NCBI RefSeq assembly: GCF_023241715.1
Contig: NZ_JALQCW010000084.1
Coordinates: forward strand, 1-64,000
Direction of reading: 5' to 3'
Origin: Pseudomonas morbosilactucae
Lineage (GTDB): Bacteria > Pseudomonadota > Gammaproteobacteria > Pseudomonadales > Pseudomonadaceae
DNA: 64,000 nucleotides
In this document: in pieces, positions 23,817 through 31,612 of the stretch
How the letters are laid out: each line of letters opens with the position of its first letter
How positions within the stretch are numbered: the first letter of the stretch is position 1
The notes under the pieces: model-generated
Seen by the model: the letters and a program-made list of their open reading frames with translations, nothing else
The model's database searches: none
What the model was told of the DNA's origin: nothing
Translations under genes and position numbers: made by a program

Positions 23817-24838
23817 CGCTTGCGCTCCACGCCCCAGCGATAGCCCGATAGCTGGCCGTCGCTGCGCACCACGCGGTGGCAGGGAATCGCCACCGCCAGG
23901 CAGTTGGCCCCACAAGCTTGGGCCACGGCGCGTGTCGCCTTGGGCGCGCCGATGCGCTGGGCAATTTCGGCGTAGCTGGCGGTGGTGCCTACCGGAATGC
24001 TTTGCAGGGCCTGCCACACGCGCTCTTGAAAGGCCGTGCCGCGCAGGTCCAGTGGCAGGTTCAGGCCGATCCCCGGCGCTTCGATAAACCCCACCACATG
24101 GGCGATCAGTTGCTCGAACTCAGGCACGGCGCCTTGCAGATTGGCCCGGGGGAATTTGTCCTGCAGGTCGTGCACCAGGACGTTGGGGTCGTCGCCGAGC
24201 AAAATGGCGCACACCCCCCGGCTGCTTTGCGCCACCAGAATCGCGCCCAGGGAGCATTGGCCGACGGCAAAGCGGATGTCACTGTTGGCCCCGCCGGCGC
24301 GGTAGTCGCTGGGTTTCATGCCCAGTACCTGGTCGGCGGTTTCGTAGAAGCGGCTATTGGAGTTGAAACCCGCGTCGTACAGTGCGTCGGTCACCGACTG
24401 GCCGCTGTGCAAGTGCTGGCGGACCTTGAGCGCGCGATGGGCGTTGGCGTAGCCCTTGGGGGTCAAACCAGTGGCCGCCTTGAACACCCGATGAAAATGA
24501 AACGCACTGATGCCGGCACCCTGGGCCAGTTGATTGAGTGTGGGCGCGGTTTCGGCGTCCTCGATCTGTCGGCATGCGGCGGCTACCAGGGCTGCATGCT
24601 GGGCCGCCAGTTGAGTCTGATCCCCCGCGGCGCGTTTGCTCGGGCGGTAGCCTGCTGCTTCAGCTGCGGCGGCGCTGTCGAAGAACTCGACGTTCTGCGG
24701 CCGTGGCAGGCGCGACAGGCTGCTGGGGCGGCAATAGACCCCGGTGGTTTTCACGGCGTAGACAAATTGCCCGTCGGCGCTGGCATCGCGGGCCAGCACC
24801 GACTGCCAGCGGGGATCGTGTTCGATGGGATGCTTCAT
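23780..24838 (-). CDS. ada: Ada: AraC-type regulator and O6-methylguanine-DNA methyltransferase
   Basis: 352 residues from the ATG at 24838; the same frame is open far upstream but overlaps alkB. Order: Ada zinc-domain (1-75), AraC helix-turn-helix (about 85-180), methyltransferase (190-350) with active-site A-I-P-C-H-R-V-V. The zinc domain keeps only the first cysteine (V-Y-C-R-P-S-S): positions equal to C42, C69 and C72 of the E. coli protein are Ser, Ser and Ala (R-P-S-S and Y-R-P-S-K-R-A). It therefore cannot hold zinc in the usual way, and the methylphosphotriester switch that activates ada is probably lost. It precedes no gene on its strand and follows alkB. Confidence 0.92.
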   Translation of the reverse strand: MKHPIEHDPRWQSVLARDASADGQFVYAVKTTGVYCRPSSLSRLPRPQNVEFFDSAAAAEAAGYRPSKRAAGDQTQLAAQHAALVAAACRQIEDAETAPTLNQLAQGAGISAFHFHRVFKAATGLTPKGYANAHRALKVRQHLHSGQSVTDALYDAGFNSNSRFYETADQVLGMKPSDYRAGGANSDIRFAVGQCSLGAILVAQSSRGVCAILLGDDPNVLVHDLQDKFPRANLQGAVPEFEQLIAHVVGFIEAPGIGLNLPLDLRGTAFQERVWQALQSIPVGTTASYAEIAQRIGAPKATRAVAQACGANCLAVAIPCHRVVRSDGQLSGYRWGVERKRQLLEREGASGD

Positions 24839-24933
24839 GGGCTCTACTCGATGACGGGGCCGGGCCAGATTAGCCAGGGTTGCAGGCTGCCGCACTCCGG
24901 GTCTTGCGCTGGAACTCGGACCGCCGACGCCGT

Positions 24934-25611
24934 TTAGCCAGCGCGGCGAAAGGTCAGGTTGAAACGCTGGCTGCCCAGGCGCGGGTGGGTGCCTTCCTTG
25001 AGCGGCAGTATGCCGTGATAACGCAGCCGGTCGACGCCGCCCCAGACCGCGACATCGCCGTGCAGCAGTGGCACTCGCAGCGGTCGATCGCTGCGTTGGT
25101 CGCCGCCAAACAGGAAGATCGCCGGCAGCCCCAGGGACAGGGACACGATCGGCGCACTGAAGTCCTGCTCGTTTTTGTCCTGATGCAGGGACATTTTGGC
25201 GCCGGGGCGGTAGCAGTTGATGAGGCAGGCGTCGGGATTGAAGTCGGCGAACCCGGCCTCTAAGGCTGCGGCCTGGGCCAGTTGCCGGAAGATATCGGGC
25301 ATCGGTGGCCAGGGTTGGCCGGTCTTGGGGTCGAGGTCGCTGTAACGGTAAGCCCGGGTGTCGGTGGTCCAGCCCAGCTCCCCGCAGCTGCTCAGACCCA
25401 CTGACATGGTGAAACCGCCCGGCGTGACCATGCGCCGTAATGGCGCGCCCTGCAGCACCGTTCGCAACGCCGGCAGCAACGGCTCGATCCAAGGCAGGGC
25501 GAAACCACGCAGTACCCGGGATTGCGGGCCGATGACGTCGACCCGGGGGGCTTGTTGCAGGTCCGCCTCGGCGAACAGATCGGCGGTGCCGGGCGGTGGC
25601 GGATGGAGCAT
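24934..25611 (-). CDS. alkB: Alpha-ketoglutarate-dependent DNA repair dioxygenase AlkB
   Basis: 225 residues; GGAGG 9 bases before the ATG at 25611. It has the AlkB core: N-C-Y-R-P-G-A-K-M-S-L-H-Q-D-K-N-E (H-x-D iron ligands), the distal histidine in L-R-Y-H-G-I, and R-F-N-L-T-F-R-R-A at the C-terminus binding oxoglutarate. It removes methyl groups from 1-methyladenine and 3-methylcytosine. Ninety-five bases separate it from ada on the same strand, so the two form an alkylation-repair unit. Confidence 0.96.
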   Translation of the reverse strand: MLHPPPPGTADLFAEADLQQAPRVDVIGPQSRVLRGFALPWIEPLLPALRTVLQGAPLRRMVTPGGFTMSVGLSSCGELGWTTDTRAYRYSDLDPKTGQPWPPMPDIFRQLAQAAALEAGFADFNPDACLINCYRPGAKMSLHQDKNEQDFSAPIVSLSLGLPAIFLFGGDQRSDRPLRVPLLHGDVAVWGGVDRLRYHGILPLKEGTHPRLGSQRFNLTFRRAG

Positions 25612-25645
25612 CGTCGAACCTCCCTCCAGGGCGGCGCCGGCCGGG

Positions 25646-25816
25646 TTACAAGGCCTTGCTTACGCTGACGTCGCTGATGACATCATCGGATTGGCCGTGC
25701 AAGGCTTGCAGGGCTGCTTGGGCTTCTTCCTGGGTGCCTGTTTCCAGTTGCGCGAACTCGAAACGGCGCTCGCCATTGAGCTTGTATTTGATGACGTACT
25801 TGGTTGTTTGGGCCAC
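25646..25816 (-). CDS. Small conserved protein of unknown function
   Basis: 56 residues from a GTG at 25816 (V-A-Q-T-T-K-Y-V-I-K-Y-K-L). The sequence is a beta-alpha-beta pattern: a strand with K-Y-V-I-K-Y-K, F-E-F-A-Q-L-E, then a helix with E-E-A-Q-A-A-L-Q-A-L-H. AGG lies 9 bases upstream. It sits 34 bp before alkB on the same strand and could be co-transcribed with it. I do not recognise a named family. Confidence 0.55.
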   Translation of the reverse strand: MAQTTKYVIKYKLNGERRFEFAQLETGTQEEAQAALQALHGQSDDVISDVSVSKAL

Positions 25817-25851
25817 GGTGGTACCTGTGTATTGCGATGTGGGAGGCTGGC

Positions 25852-26154
25852 TCAGCGCAGTTTGGAGCTGGAGCGGCGGACAATGCGGATCGAGTGGGTC
25901 AGGGTCGGCTTGCGCGTCACACTGATGGCGCGGTTGGTGACGGTATCGATGGTGATGTTCCAGAAACCGGTGCTGGGCGCGGTGATCTTGGCCGGGAACT
26001 TGTCGAAGGCGCCGCCGTGGTAAGTGTGGCGACCGCCGTTCTTGAAGCTGCGGAAGTTGGCGTCGTTCATCAGGCGGATATTGCAGACCTGGGAGCATTC
26101 GATGATGACGATGTCATCTTCATTCAGGTGCTCGCGCTGGTGGATAAATTTCAT
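25852..26154 (-). CDS. DUF1883 family protein
   Basis: 100 residues from the ATG at 26154, with CTCC-complement GGAG 5-8 bases upstream. It reads M-K-F-I-H-Q-R-E-H-L-N-E-D-D-I-V-I-I-E-C-S then N-I-R-L-M-N-D-A-N-F, with G-G-x-x-D-x-F-P-A-K-I and W-N-I-T-I-D-T further on, the DUF1883 pattern, an all-beta single domain. The C-terminus is basic (R-I-V-R-R-S-S-S-K). Function unknown. The two small genes and alkB-ada share a strand. Confidence 0.8.
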   Translation of the reverse strand: MKFIHQREHLNEDDIVIIECSQVCNIRLMNDANFRSFKNGGRHTYHGGAFDKFPAKITAPSTGFWNITIDTVTNRAISVTRKPTLTHSIRIVRRSSSKLR

Positions 26155-26364
26155 GGCGCCTCCAGAAGGGCTTTTCTCTACAAAAATCAAAACGATTGCA
26201 TCAAAGATGGCGCAGTTTATCAGGCCCGACCGGGGATGAGCGGGCCGCCGTCAGGCGCTATGGCAAATTAAAACGCTTATTTGGAATTTTATGCGCGATA
26301 AAGCGCCATGCCCCGGAGAAAAACAGCGGTTGTGCTGTCGGAGGGGCTTTAGTGGAGGTTTTGT

Positions 26365-26715
26365 ATGAAGTGGTGTGTGTTGGGCCTGGCGTTGGCGATT
26401 GGCGGATGTGCGACGGTTGCGGATATCAATCAGACGCCGCCGACGCTCAGTGTGATCTCTGGCAAGAAGCCCCAGGATTACGCCGCCTGCTTGAGCGAGA
26501 AGCTGGCCGACAGTCGTGAGGCATTGCAGATCGAACCGCACAAGGAGGGGCTGCGGGTGGTGGTTCCGCAGAAACTCGCAGAAGGGCCGGCCGCGGTGTT
26601 TGATATCGAAGAGCGCTCCGGTGGCAGCAGCATCAAGCTGCATGAACAAATGTCGAACAACCCATTGCGCCCCCAAGATGTACGCAAGGCTGGAGAAGCC
26701 TGCATTTCCGGATGA
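26365..26715 (+). CDS. Putative lipoprotein
   Basis: 116 residues. The signal M-K-W-C-V-L-G-L-A-L-A-I-G-G-C has lipobox A-I-G-G-C, so the mature chain begins at Cys15. The residue after it is Ala, which favours outer-membrane sorting. The rest is a small soluble domain containing one further cysteine pair (A-A-C-L-S-E near 42 and E-A-C-I-S-G at the end). GGAGG lies 8-12 bases before the ATG. It is a Pseudomonas-type hypothetical lipoprotein of unknown role. Confidence 0.75.
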   Translation: MKWCVLGLALAIGGCATVADINQTPPTLSVISGKKPQDYAACLSEKLADSREALQIEPHKEGLRVVVPQKLAEGPAAVFDIEERSGGSSIKLHEQMSNNPLRPQDVRKAGEACISG

Positions 26716-26902
26716 CGGCCTGGTATTGATGAGGCGCATGGGGGAGGGGCTATTTCGCTGTACAAGGGCTGGGCGGCGAAAAATCCTGGAAAAACCCTCT
26801 TGTCGGCGTGCGGTTCGGTTAGGTCATCCGATAAACTGCGCTCACATTTCGACCATGCCGCCGAAGCCTGACTTGGGCGGCAGGGTCTTTTCGGGAGACG
26901 GC

Positions 26903-27133
26903 ATGAAGCGCGAACAAATCAGGGAAAGGCATGCGGAAGGGTGTATTTCGGCGACCCACGTGATCCAGAATCCGGCCAATTCCGGGGAGTGGATCGTGTT
27001 TTTCAAGAAAAGCGCAGGGCGCAGCTACTTCTTGGTGGATGACAATGATGAAGTCGAATCATTCGGCCGGCTCGATGACCTGATCGAAACCATCCGCGGC
27101 CTGGGCATCAAGTTCGCCGAGATTCATATGTAG
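26903..27133 (+). CDS. Small conserved hypothetical protein
   Basis: 76 residues with GGGAG 6 bases before the ATG at 26903. It opens M-K-R-E-Q-I-R-E-R-H-A-E-G and has a beta-rich centre (W-I-V-F-F-K-K-S-A-G-R-S-Y-F-L-V-D-D) followed by a helix (L-D-D-L-I-E-T-I-R-G-L-G-I-K). No signal or membrane part. Not recognised beyond being typical of Pseudomonas small proteins. Confidence 0.65.
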   Translation: MKREQIRERHAEGCISATHVIQNPANSGEWIVFFKKSAGRSYFLVDDNDEVESFGRLDDLIETIRGLGIKFAEIHM

Positions 27134-27205
27134 CCGCAACGGCTGGCATCCCGGTTTATTTGAACACCCCGTTATTTGCCCGCTACTTGAGTTGCGCCCC
27201 GCTAT

Positions 27206-27487
27206 TTATTTACACACGACGACGACACTGCGGCTCTTGTAGTTGCCCACATCCGCGCCCAGGGTCTTTTCGCTTTCCTTCAGGGACGGGGTGCCTTCGG
27301 TGCCGACGATGCGGTAGCCGGTCCCGGCGCAGGATGCATCGGCTTTTTCATAGCAACTCGCCCAAGAGCTGGCTTCGCCGGAGCAATCGATGCTCAGGCC
27401 TTGTTCGCCGTTTGCCAGGTAGGTGTTGGATGCGGTGGCGCAGCCGCTCAGGGCCAGTACCGCGCTCAAAGCCAGTAATTTGTTCAT
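27206..27487 (-). CDS. Putative lipoprotein with Cys-rich mature domain
   Basis: 93 residues from the ATG at 27487. The signal M-N-K-L-L-A-L-S-A-V-L-A-L-S-G-C ends in lipobox L-S-G-C (Cys16). Mature cysteines at I-D-C-S-G, A-S-C-Y-E, A-S-C-A-G and V-V-C-K could form two disulfides. The central motif (W-A-S-C-Y-E-K-A-D-A-S-C) resembles small Pseudomonas outer-membrane lipoproteins often annotated only as hypothetical. Confidence 0.75.
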   Translation of the reverse strand: MNKLLALSAVLALSGCATASNTYLANGEQGLSIDCSGEASSWASCYEKADASCAGTGYRIVGTEGTPSLKESEKTLGADVGNYKSRSVVVVCK

Positions 27488-27593
27488 GGTGGCAAAGGTC
27501 GTCGAAAGAGTGGTGGGGCAAGGGCCGGGCAGCACTGCCGAGCATTTGAAGCGAGATGCTATAGCGAACGGTCATTGCGGTACAGACAATCAC

Positions 27594-27618
27594 AAAAAAG
27601 CCCTGCATTGCAGGGCTT
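27594..27618 (-). terminator. Rho-independent terminator
   Basis: On the minus strand AAGCCCTGC and GCAGGGCTT around ATT/AAT, followed by a T-run. It ends the transcript of the small gene at 27640-27828. Confidence 0.88.
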
Positions 27619-27639
27619 GTCCTATGCTCGCTGCACCGT

Positions 27640-27828
27640 TCAGGGCTTGCTGGTGCGCCGGCGCGAAGGGGGCGGCGGCTGGTCTTGCAGGACTGCGGCG
27701 ACTTCGATGGCCATGGCTTCCGAAGGGAATGGGCCGGCGATGTTTTCACCGCCGGTCGTGGCGACCCACCATTGTCCGTCTTTGGCTGGGGTGATCAGGT
27801 AACCGTTTACGCTTTTTGCTGCCGACAT
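27640..27828 (-). CDS. Small conserved hypothetical protein
   Basis: 62 residues starting M-S-A-A-K-S-V-N-G-Y-L-I-T-P-A at 27828. It has Q-W-W-V-A-T-T-G-G and G-P-F-P-S-E-A-M-A-I-E-V-A in the middle and a Pro/Arg-rich tail (P-P-P-P-S-R-R-R). The G-P-F-x-S-x-x-x-A pattern resembles small domains that bind nucleic acid or fold as one beta-beta-alpha unit. GAGAG lies 7 bases upstream. It has its own terminator. Function unknown. Confidence 0.65.
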   Translation of the reverse strand: MSAAKSVNGYLITPAKDGQWWVATTGGENIAGPFPSEAMAIEVAAVLQDQPPPPSRRRTSKP

Positions 27829-28085
27829 CAAGAGCTCTCGTTGGCTGGATCAAGGGCGCAATCATAGCCTTATATAGGCCTGCTGGCTCGACTCGGCAGG
27901 TTAGAAAGCAGGCTTGGCGGCACATTGCAGGTTTACGCCGGGGGTTATCTCGGGGATGCTGCGGAACTATCAGACAGAATATTTCTCTATGATGGCAGCG
28001 GTTAGCCAGCGCGGGGCATTGTAAGGTGCACGCCGCCTGATTAGACTGCGCCGAACTCGTAAGCACAGCCTTTTTAAGGACTCAT

Positions 28086-28925
28086 ATGATCAAGAAATGC
28101 TTGTTCCCAGCAGCCGGTTACGGTACTCGCTTCCTGCCAGCGACTAAAGCCATGCCTAAAGAAATGCTGCCGGTGGTGAACAAGCCACTGATCCAGTACG
28201 GCGTTGAAGAAGCGCTGGACGCCGGTTTGACCGAAATCTCCATTGTGACTGGCCGCGGCAAGCGCGCCCTCGAAGACCATTTCGACATCAGCTACGAGTT
28301 GGAAAACCAGATCAAGGGCACCGACAAAGAGAAGTACCTGGTCGGTATCCGCAAGCTGTTGGACGAGTGCTCTTTCTCCTACACCCGCCAGACCGAAATG
28401 AAAGGCCTGGGCCACGCGATCCTCACCGGTCGCCCGCTGATCGGTGACGAACCGTTCGCTGTGGTGCTGGCGGACGACCTGTGTGTCAACCTCGATGGCG
28501 ACGGCGTGCTGACCCAGATGGTCAAGCTGTACAAGCAGTTCCGCTGCTCGATCGTGGCGATCCAGGAAGTCGACCCACAGGAAACCAACAAATACGGCGT
28601 GATCGCCGGTGAGATGATCCGTGACGACATCTACCGTGTGCACAGCATGGTTGAGAAGCCAAAGCCGGAAGATGCGCCGTCCAACCTGGCCATCATCGGT
28701 CGTTACATCCTGACTCCGGACATCTTCGACCTGATCGAACAGACCGAGCCGGGCAAAGGCGGTGAAATCCAGATCACCGACGCCCTGATGAAGCAAGCGC
28801 AAAACGGCTGCGTCATGGCCTACAAGTTCAAAGGCAAGCGTTTCGACTGCGGTGGCGCCGAAGGCTACATCGACGCGACCAACTTCTGCTTCGAGAACTT
28901 CTACAAGACCGGCAAGGCTTACTGA
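28086..28925 (+). CDS. galU: UTP-glucose-1-phosphate uridylyltransferase GalU
   Basis: 279 residues, normal for Pseudomonas GalU. The nucleotidyltransferase signature L-F-P-A-A-G-Y-G-T-R-F-L-P-A-T-K lies at residues 6-21, E-M-L-P-V-V-N-K-P at 25-33, and the metal-site V-L-A-D-D-L near 128-133. It makes UDP-glucose for exopolysaccharide, LPS core and trehalose. AAGGA lies 5 bases before the ATG. A terminator follows directly, so it is probably monocistronic. Confidence 0.98.
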   Translation: MIKKCLFPAAGYGTRFLPATKAMPKEMLPVVNKPLIQYGVEEALDAGLTEISIVTGRGKRALEDHFDISYELENQIKGTDKEKYLVGIRKLLDECSFSYTRQTEMKGLGHAILTGRPLIGDEPFAVVLADDLCVNLDGDGVLTQMVKLYKQFRCSIVAIQEVDPQETNKYGVIAGEMIRDDIYRVHSMVEKPKPEDAPSNLAIIGRYILTPDIFDLIEQTEPGKGGEIQITDALMKQAQNGCVMAYKFKGKRFDCGGAEGYIDATNFCFENFYKTGKAY

Positions 28926-28947
28926 TAGCTGCGCAGGTTTCTGTACG

Positions 28948-28973
28948 AAAAAGCCACCTTCGGGTGGCTTTTT
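28948..28973 (+). terminator. Terminator of galU
   Basis: AAAAAGCCACC (28948-28958), TTCG tetraloop, GGTGGCTTTTT (28963-28973). Symmetric A/T tails allow action in both directions. Confidence 0.92.
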
Positions 28974-29055
28974 CATTTTCTGCCCTTATGTCCATCCTCT
29001 GCGCTGACCCTTCCGCCATCTGCGGTTATGCTGTCGGCCTGCCTGGGAGAGTGAA

Positions 29056-30414
29056 ATGGCCTACGATTTTGATCTTTATGTAATTGGCGCCGGTTCCGGC
29101 GGCGTGCGTTGTGCGCGGTTTGCCGCGGGGTTTGGGGCGAAAGTCGCCGTGGCCGAGAGCCGCTATCTGGGCGGTACCTGCGTCAACGTCGGTTGCGTGC
29201 CGAAAAAGCTGCTGGTGTACGGCGCGCACTTTGCCGAGGACTTCGAGCAGTCCGCAGGTTTTGGCTGGACGTTGGGTGAGGCGAACTTCGATTGGTCGAC
29301 CCTGATCGCCAACAAGGATCGCGAGATCAATCGTCTCAATGGCATCTACCGCAATCTACTGGTCAACAGTGGCGTGACCCTGCACGAAGGCCACGCCAAG
29401 CTGATCGACCCGCATCAGGTGGAGGTCAATGGCCAGCGCTACAGCGCCAAGCACATCCTGATTGCCACGGGTGGCTGGCCGCAGATCCCGGACATTCCCG
29501 GGCGTGAGCACGCCATCAGTTCCAACGAAGCCTTCTTCCTCAAGCAACTGCCCAAGCGTGTGCTGGTGGTGGGCGGTGGTTACATCGCGGTGGAGTTCGC
29601 CGGGATTTTCCACGGGCTGGGTGCTGAAACCCAGTTGCTGTATCGCGGCGACCTATTCCTGCGTGGCTTCGATGGCGCGGTGCGCAAGCACCTGCAAGAA
29701 GAGTTGACCAAGCGCGGCCTGGACCTGCAATTCAATGCCGACATTGAGCGGATCGACAAGCAGGGCGATGGCAGTCTCAAAGTGCGCTTGAAGGATGGGC
29801 GTGAACTGGAGACGGATTGCGTGTTTTATGCCACGGGTCGGCGGCCGATGCTCGACAACCTGGGCCTGGAAAATACCGGGGTCAAGCTCGACAAGCGTGG
29901 CTTTGTCGAGGTGGATGAGCAGTACCAGAGCGCCGAGCCGTCGATTCTTGCGATTGGCGATGTGATCGGTCGGGTGCAACTGACTCCAGTGGCCCTGGCC
30001 GAGGGCATGGCCGTGGCGCGACGCCTGTTCAAGCCTGAGCAATATCGCCCGGTGGATTACCGGATGATCCCTACGGCGGTGTTCAGCCTGCCGAACATTG
30101 GCACGGTTGGCTTGACCGAGGAGCAGGCGCGTGAAGACGGGCACAAGGTGCAGATTTTCGAAAGCCGTTTCCGGCCGATGAAGTTGACCCTGACCGACTG
30201 CCAGGAGCGCACCCTGATGAAGCTAGTAGTGGATGCCGACACCGACAAGGTGCTGGGTTGCCACATGGTCGGGCCGGACGCTGGGGAGATTGTCCAGGGT
30301 CTGGCGATCGCCTTGAAAGCAGGCGCCACCAAGCGCGACTTCGACGAAACCATCGGCGTGCACCCAACGGCCGCCGAAGAGTTCGTCACCATGCGCACCC
30401 CGGTCGCGGATTAA
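29056..30414 (+). CDS. gor: Glutathione-disulfide reductase
   Basis: 452 residues. The FAD-binding G-A-G-S-G-G-V opens the chain, the redox disulfide is G-G-T-C-V-N-V-G-C-V-P-K-K (C42/C47), the NADPH fold is G-G-G-Y-I-A-V-E-F-A with glutathione-reductase-type arginines downstream, and the C-terminal H-P-T-A-A-E-E motif completes the active site. It keeps glutathione reduced with NADPH. GAGAG precedes the ATG. It is the neighbour of galU as in other pseudomonads; its stop interlocks with that of the KfrA-like gene (shared TTAA). Confidence 0.97.
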   Translation: MAYDFDLYVIGAGSGGVRCARFAAGFGAKVAVAESRYLGGTCVNVGCVPKKLLVYGAHFAEDFEQSAGFGWTLGEANFDWSTLIANKDREINRLNGIYRNLLVNSGVTLHEGHAKLIDPHQVEVNGQRYSAKHILIATGGWPQIPDIPGREHAISSNEAFFLKQLPKRVLVVGGGYIAVEFAGIFHGLGAETQLLYRGDLFLRGFDGAVRKHLQEELTKRGLDLQFNADIERIDKQGDGSLKVRLKDGRELETDCVFYATGRRPMLDNLGLENTGVKLDKRGFVEVDEQYQSAEPSILAIGDVIGRVQLTPVALAEGMAVARRLFKPEQYRPVDYRMIPTAVFSLPNIGTVGLTEEQAREDGHKVQIFESRFRPMKLTLTDCQERTLMKLVVDADTDKVLGCHMVGPDAGEIVQGLAIALKAGATKRDFDETIGVHPTAAEEFVTMRTPVAD

Positions 30415-31436
30415 GTCTTCTTCGGCCGTGGTGGCCGTTCCTTGGTTGCTGGCGCCGCCTTCACGGCGGTGGCCAGTTGCAATGCCTCAAGGCCGGCCTC
30501 GGCCTTGGCGGCTCTCAACTCCAATTCTTTGCCGATCCGGCCTTGCTCTTCCAGGCTGTGCTTGAGCGTCTGGCTTTCCAGCAGCGCGACGCGCAGGCGT
30601 TCCAGGAGGAGGGTGGCTTCGCCTTGGGCGCGATTTGACTGTTCCTGCAATTGCTCGCGCAGCGCCTCGCTTTTTTGCGCCAGGTCTTGGGCCTGTCTCA
30701 ACTCTTTCACCGTGGCGCGGTTTTCACTGAGCAGGCGCTCATTGTCGCGGTGCAGTTGGGTGATTTCGTCTTGGCGGACCAGAGCGTTTTGCTGTGCCTG
30801 GCGCAATTCCATCTGCACCTGTTGCAACTGCCCTTCGTGGCGCCGCTGTTCTTGTTCGTGCTGCTCTTTGACGGCGTTGCGGTAGTGCTCAAGGGCGTCG
30901 CGGGCGTGGAGGTGCTTTTCTTCCAGTGAGCGAATCTGCTCATCTTTGTCTTGCAGGCGTAGCTCGAAATCCCCCACCGCCTGATTAAGCCCGGCGTTGC
31001 GGGTCTGCTCGCTTTGCAGGGTGGAGCGGGTGCTCTGCAGGGCGGCGCTTTCCTCGGCCAGGGCGGCCGCCTGGATTTCCAGTTGCTGCTCCAGGCGGGC
31101 CTGGTTCTGCTGGGCTGCCAGCAACGCTGTTTCCAGCGCCTGCACGCGCTCATCGAACGCGGCCTGAGCCTGCTCCAGGGGTTCCTGGGCTTGCTCTTCC
31201 AGGCGCCGGGCAATGCGTGCCACTAAATCGGCCAATTCACCTTCCAGGGGCTCTTCCGGCGCTTCGGCACGGCTGCGGCCGTTATCCAGCTCCTTCAGAT
31301 AGCGGTGGATGGTGGTTTTTGAGCCGGTATTGCCCATTTCAACGCGCACTGCGTCGATGCTGGGGTGTTCGCCGCGGGCGAGGATCGCCAAGCGCGCCTT
31401 TTGCACCACTGCCTTATTTATGCCGCCGCGAGCCAT
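30411..31436 (-). CDS. KfrA-like DNA-binding coiled-coil protein
   Basis: 341 residues, with AGGAGG 7 bases before the ATG. Residues 1-55 are a KfrA N-terminal helix-turn-helix (V-Q-K-A-R-L-A-I-L-A-R-G-E-H-P-S-I-D-A-V, then T-T-I-H-R-Y-L-K-E-L). Residues about 75-320 are one long Gln/Glu/Ala-rich alpha-helical coiled coil, and the C-terminus is basic (T-K-E-R-P-P-R-P-K-K-T). KfrA proteins are plasmid-borne autorepressors and segregation aids that make filaments. A chromosomal copy beside a recombinase suggests control of that recombinase or a structural chromosome role. Confidence 0.85.
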   Translation of the reverse strand: MARGGINKAVVQKARLAILARGEHPSIDAVRVEMGNTGSKTTIHRYLKELDNGRSRAEAPEEPLEGELADLVARIARRLEEQAQEPLEQAQAAFDERVQALETALLAAQQNQARLEQQLEIQAAALAEESAALQSTRSTLQSEQTRNAGLNQAVGDFELRLQDKDEQIRSLEEKHLHARDALEHYRNAVKEQHEQEQRRHEGQLQQVQMELRQAQQNALVRQDEITQLHRDNERLLSENRATVKELRQAQDLAQKSEALREQLQEQSNRAQGEATLLLERLRVALLESQTLKHSLEEQGRIGKELELRAAKAEAGLEALQLATAVKAAPATKERPPRPKKT

Positions 31437-31612
31437 GATTCCTCCTACGATTTTGTACTGTGTTACGTAGTATGTAATTACGCATAATTGTACGCGATGA
31501 AATTAGATTAAGCATAGAAATAATGACATGGGATATAGTGGTATTACCCCTTGTGAGGCGCATTCGGCCCCCATAAACAGCGGTTTTCGCTACACCCGAC
31601 AGAGTTGAACCC
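31437..31612. promoter_or_regulatory. Divergent promoter region with short repeats, likely KfrA-like operator
   Basis: An A/T-rich island between divergent genes. TTGTAC occurs at about 31453-31458 and again at about 31488-31493; TTACGTA and TTACGCA occur in between, 16 bp apart; TTAC and GTAA form a small inverted repeat. Such repeats suit binding by a KfrA-type autorepressor. Promoter elements were not resolved. Confidence 0.4.

Noticed and set aside
24839..25492. 218-residue N-terminal extension of Ada
   Set aside because: It is antisense-type composition (Arg/Pro-rich) from the alkB gene in another frame; alkB is clearly the coding frame here.
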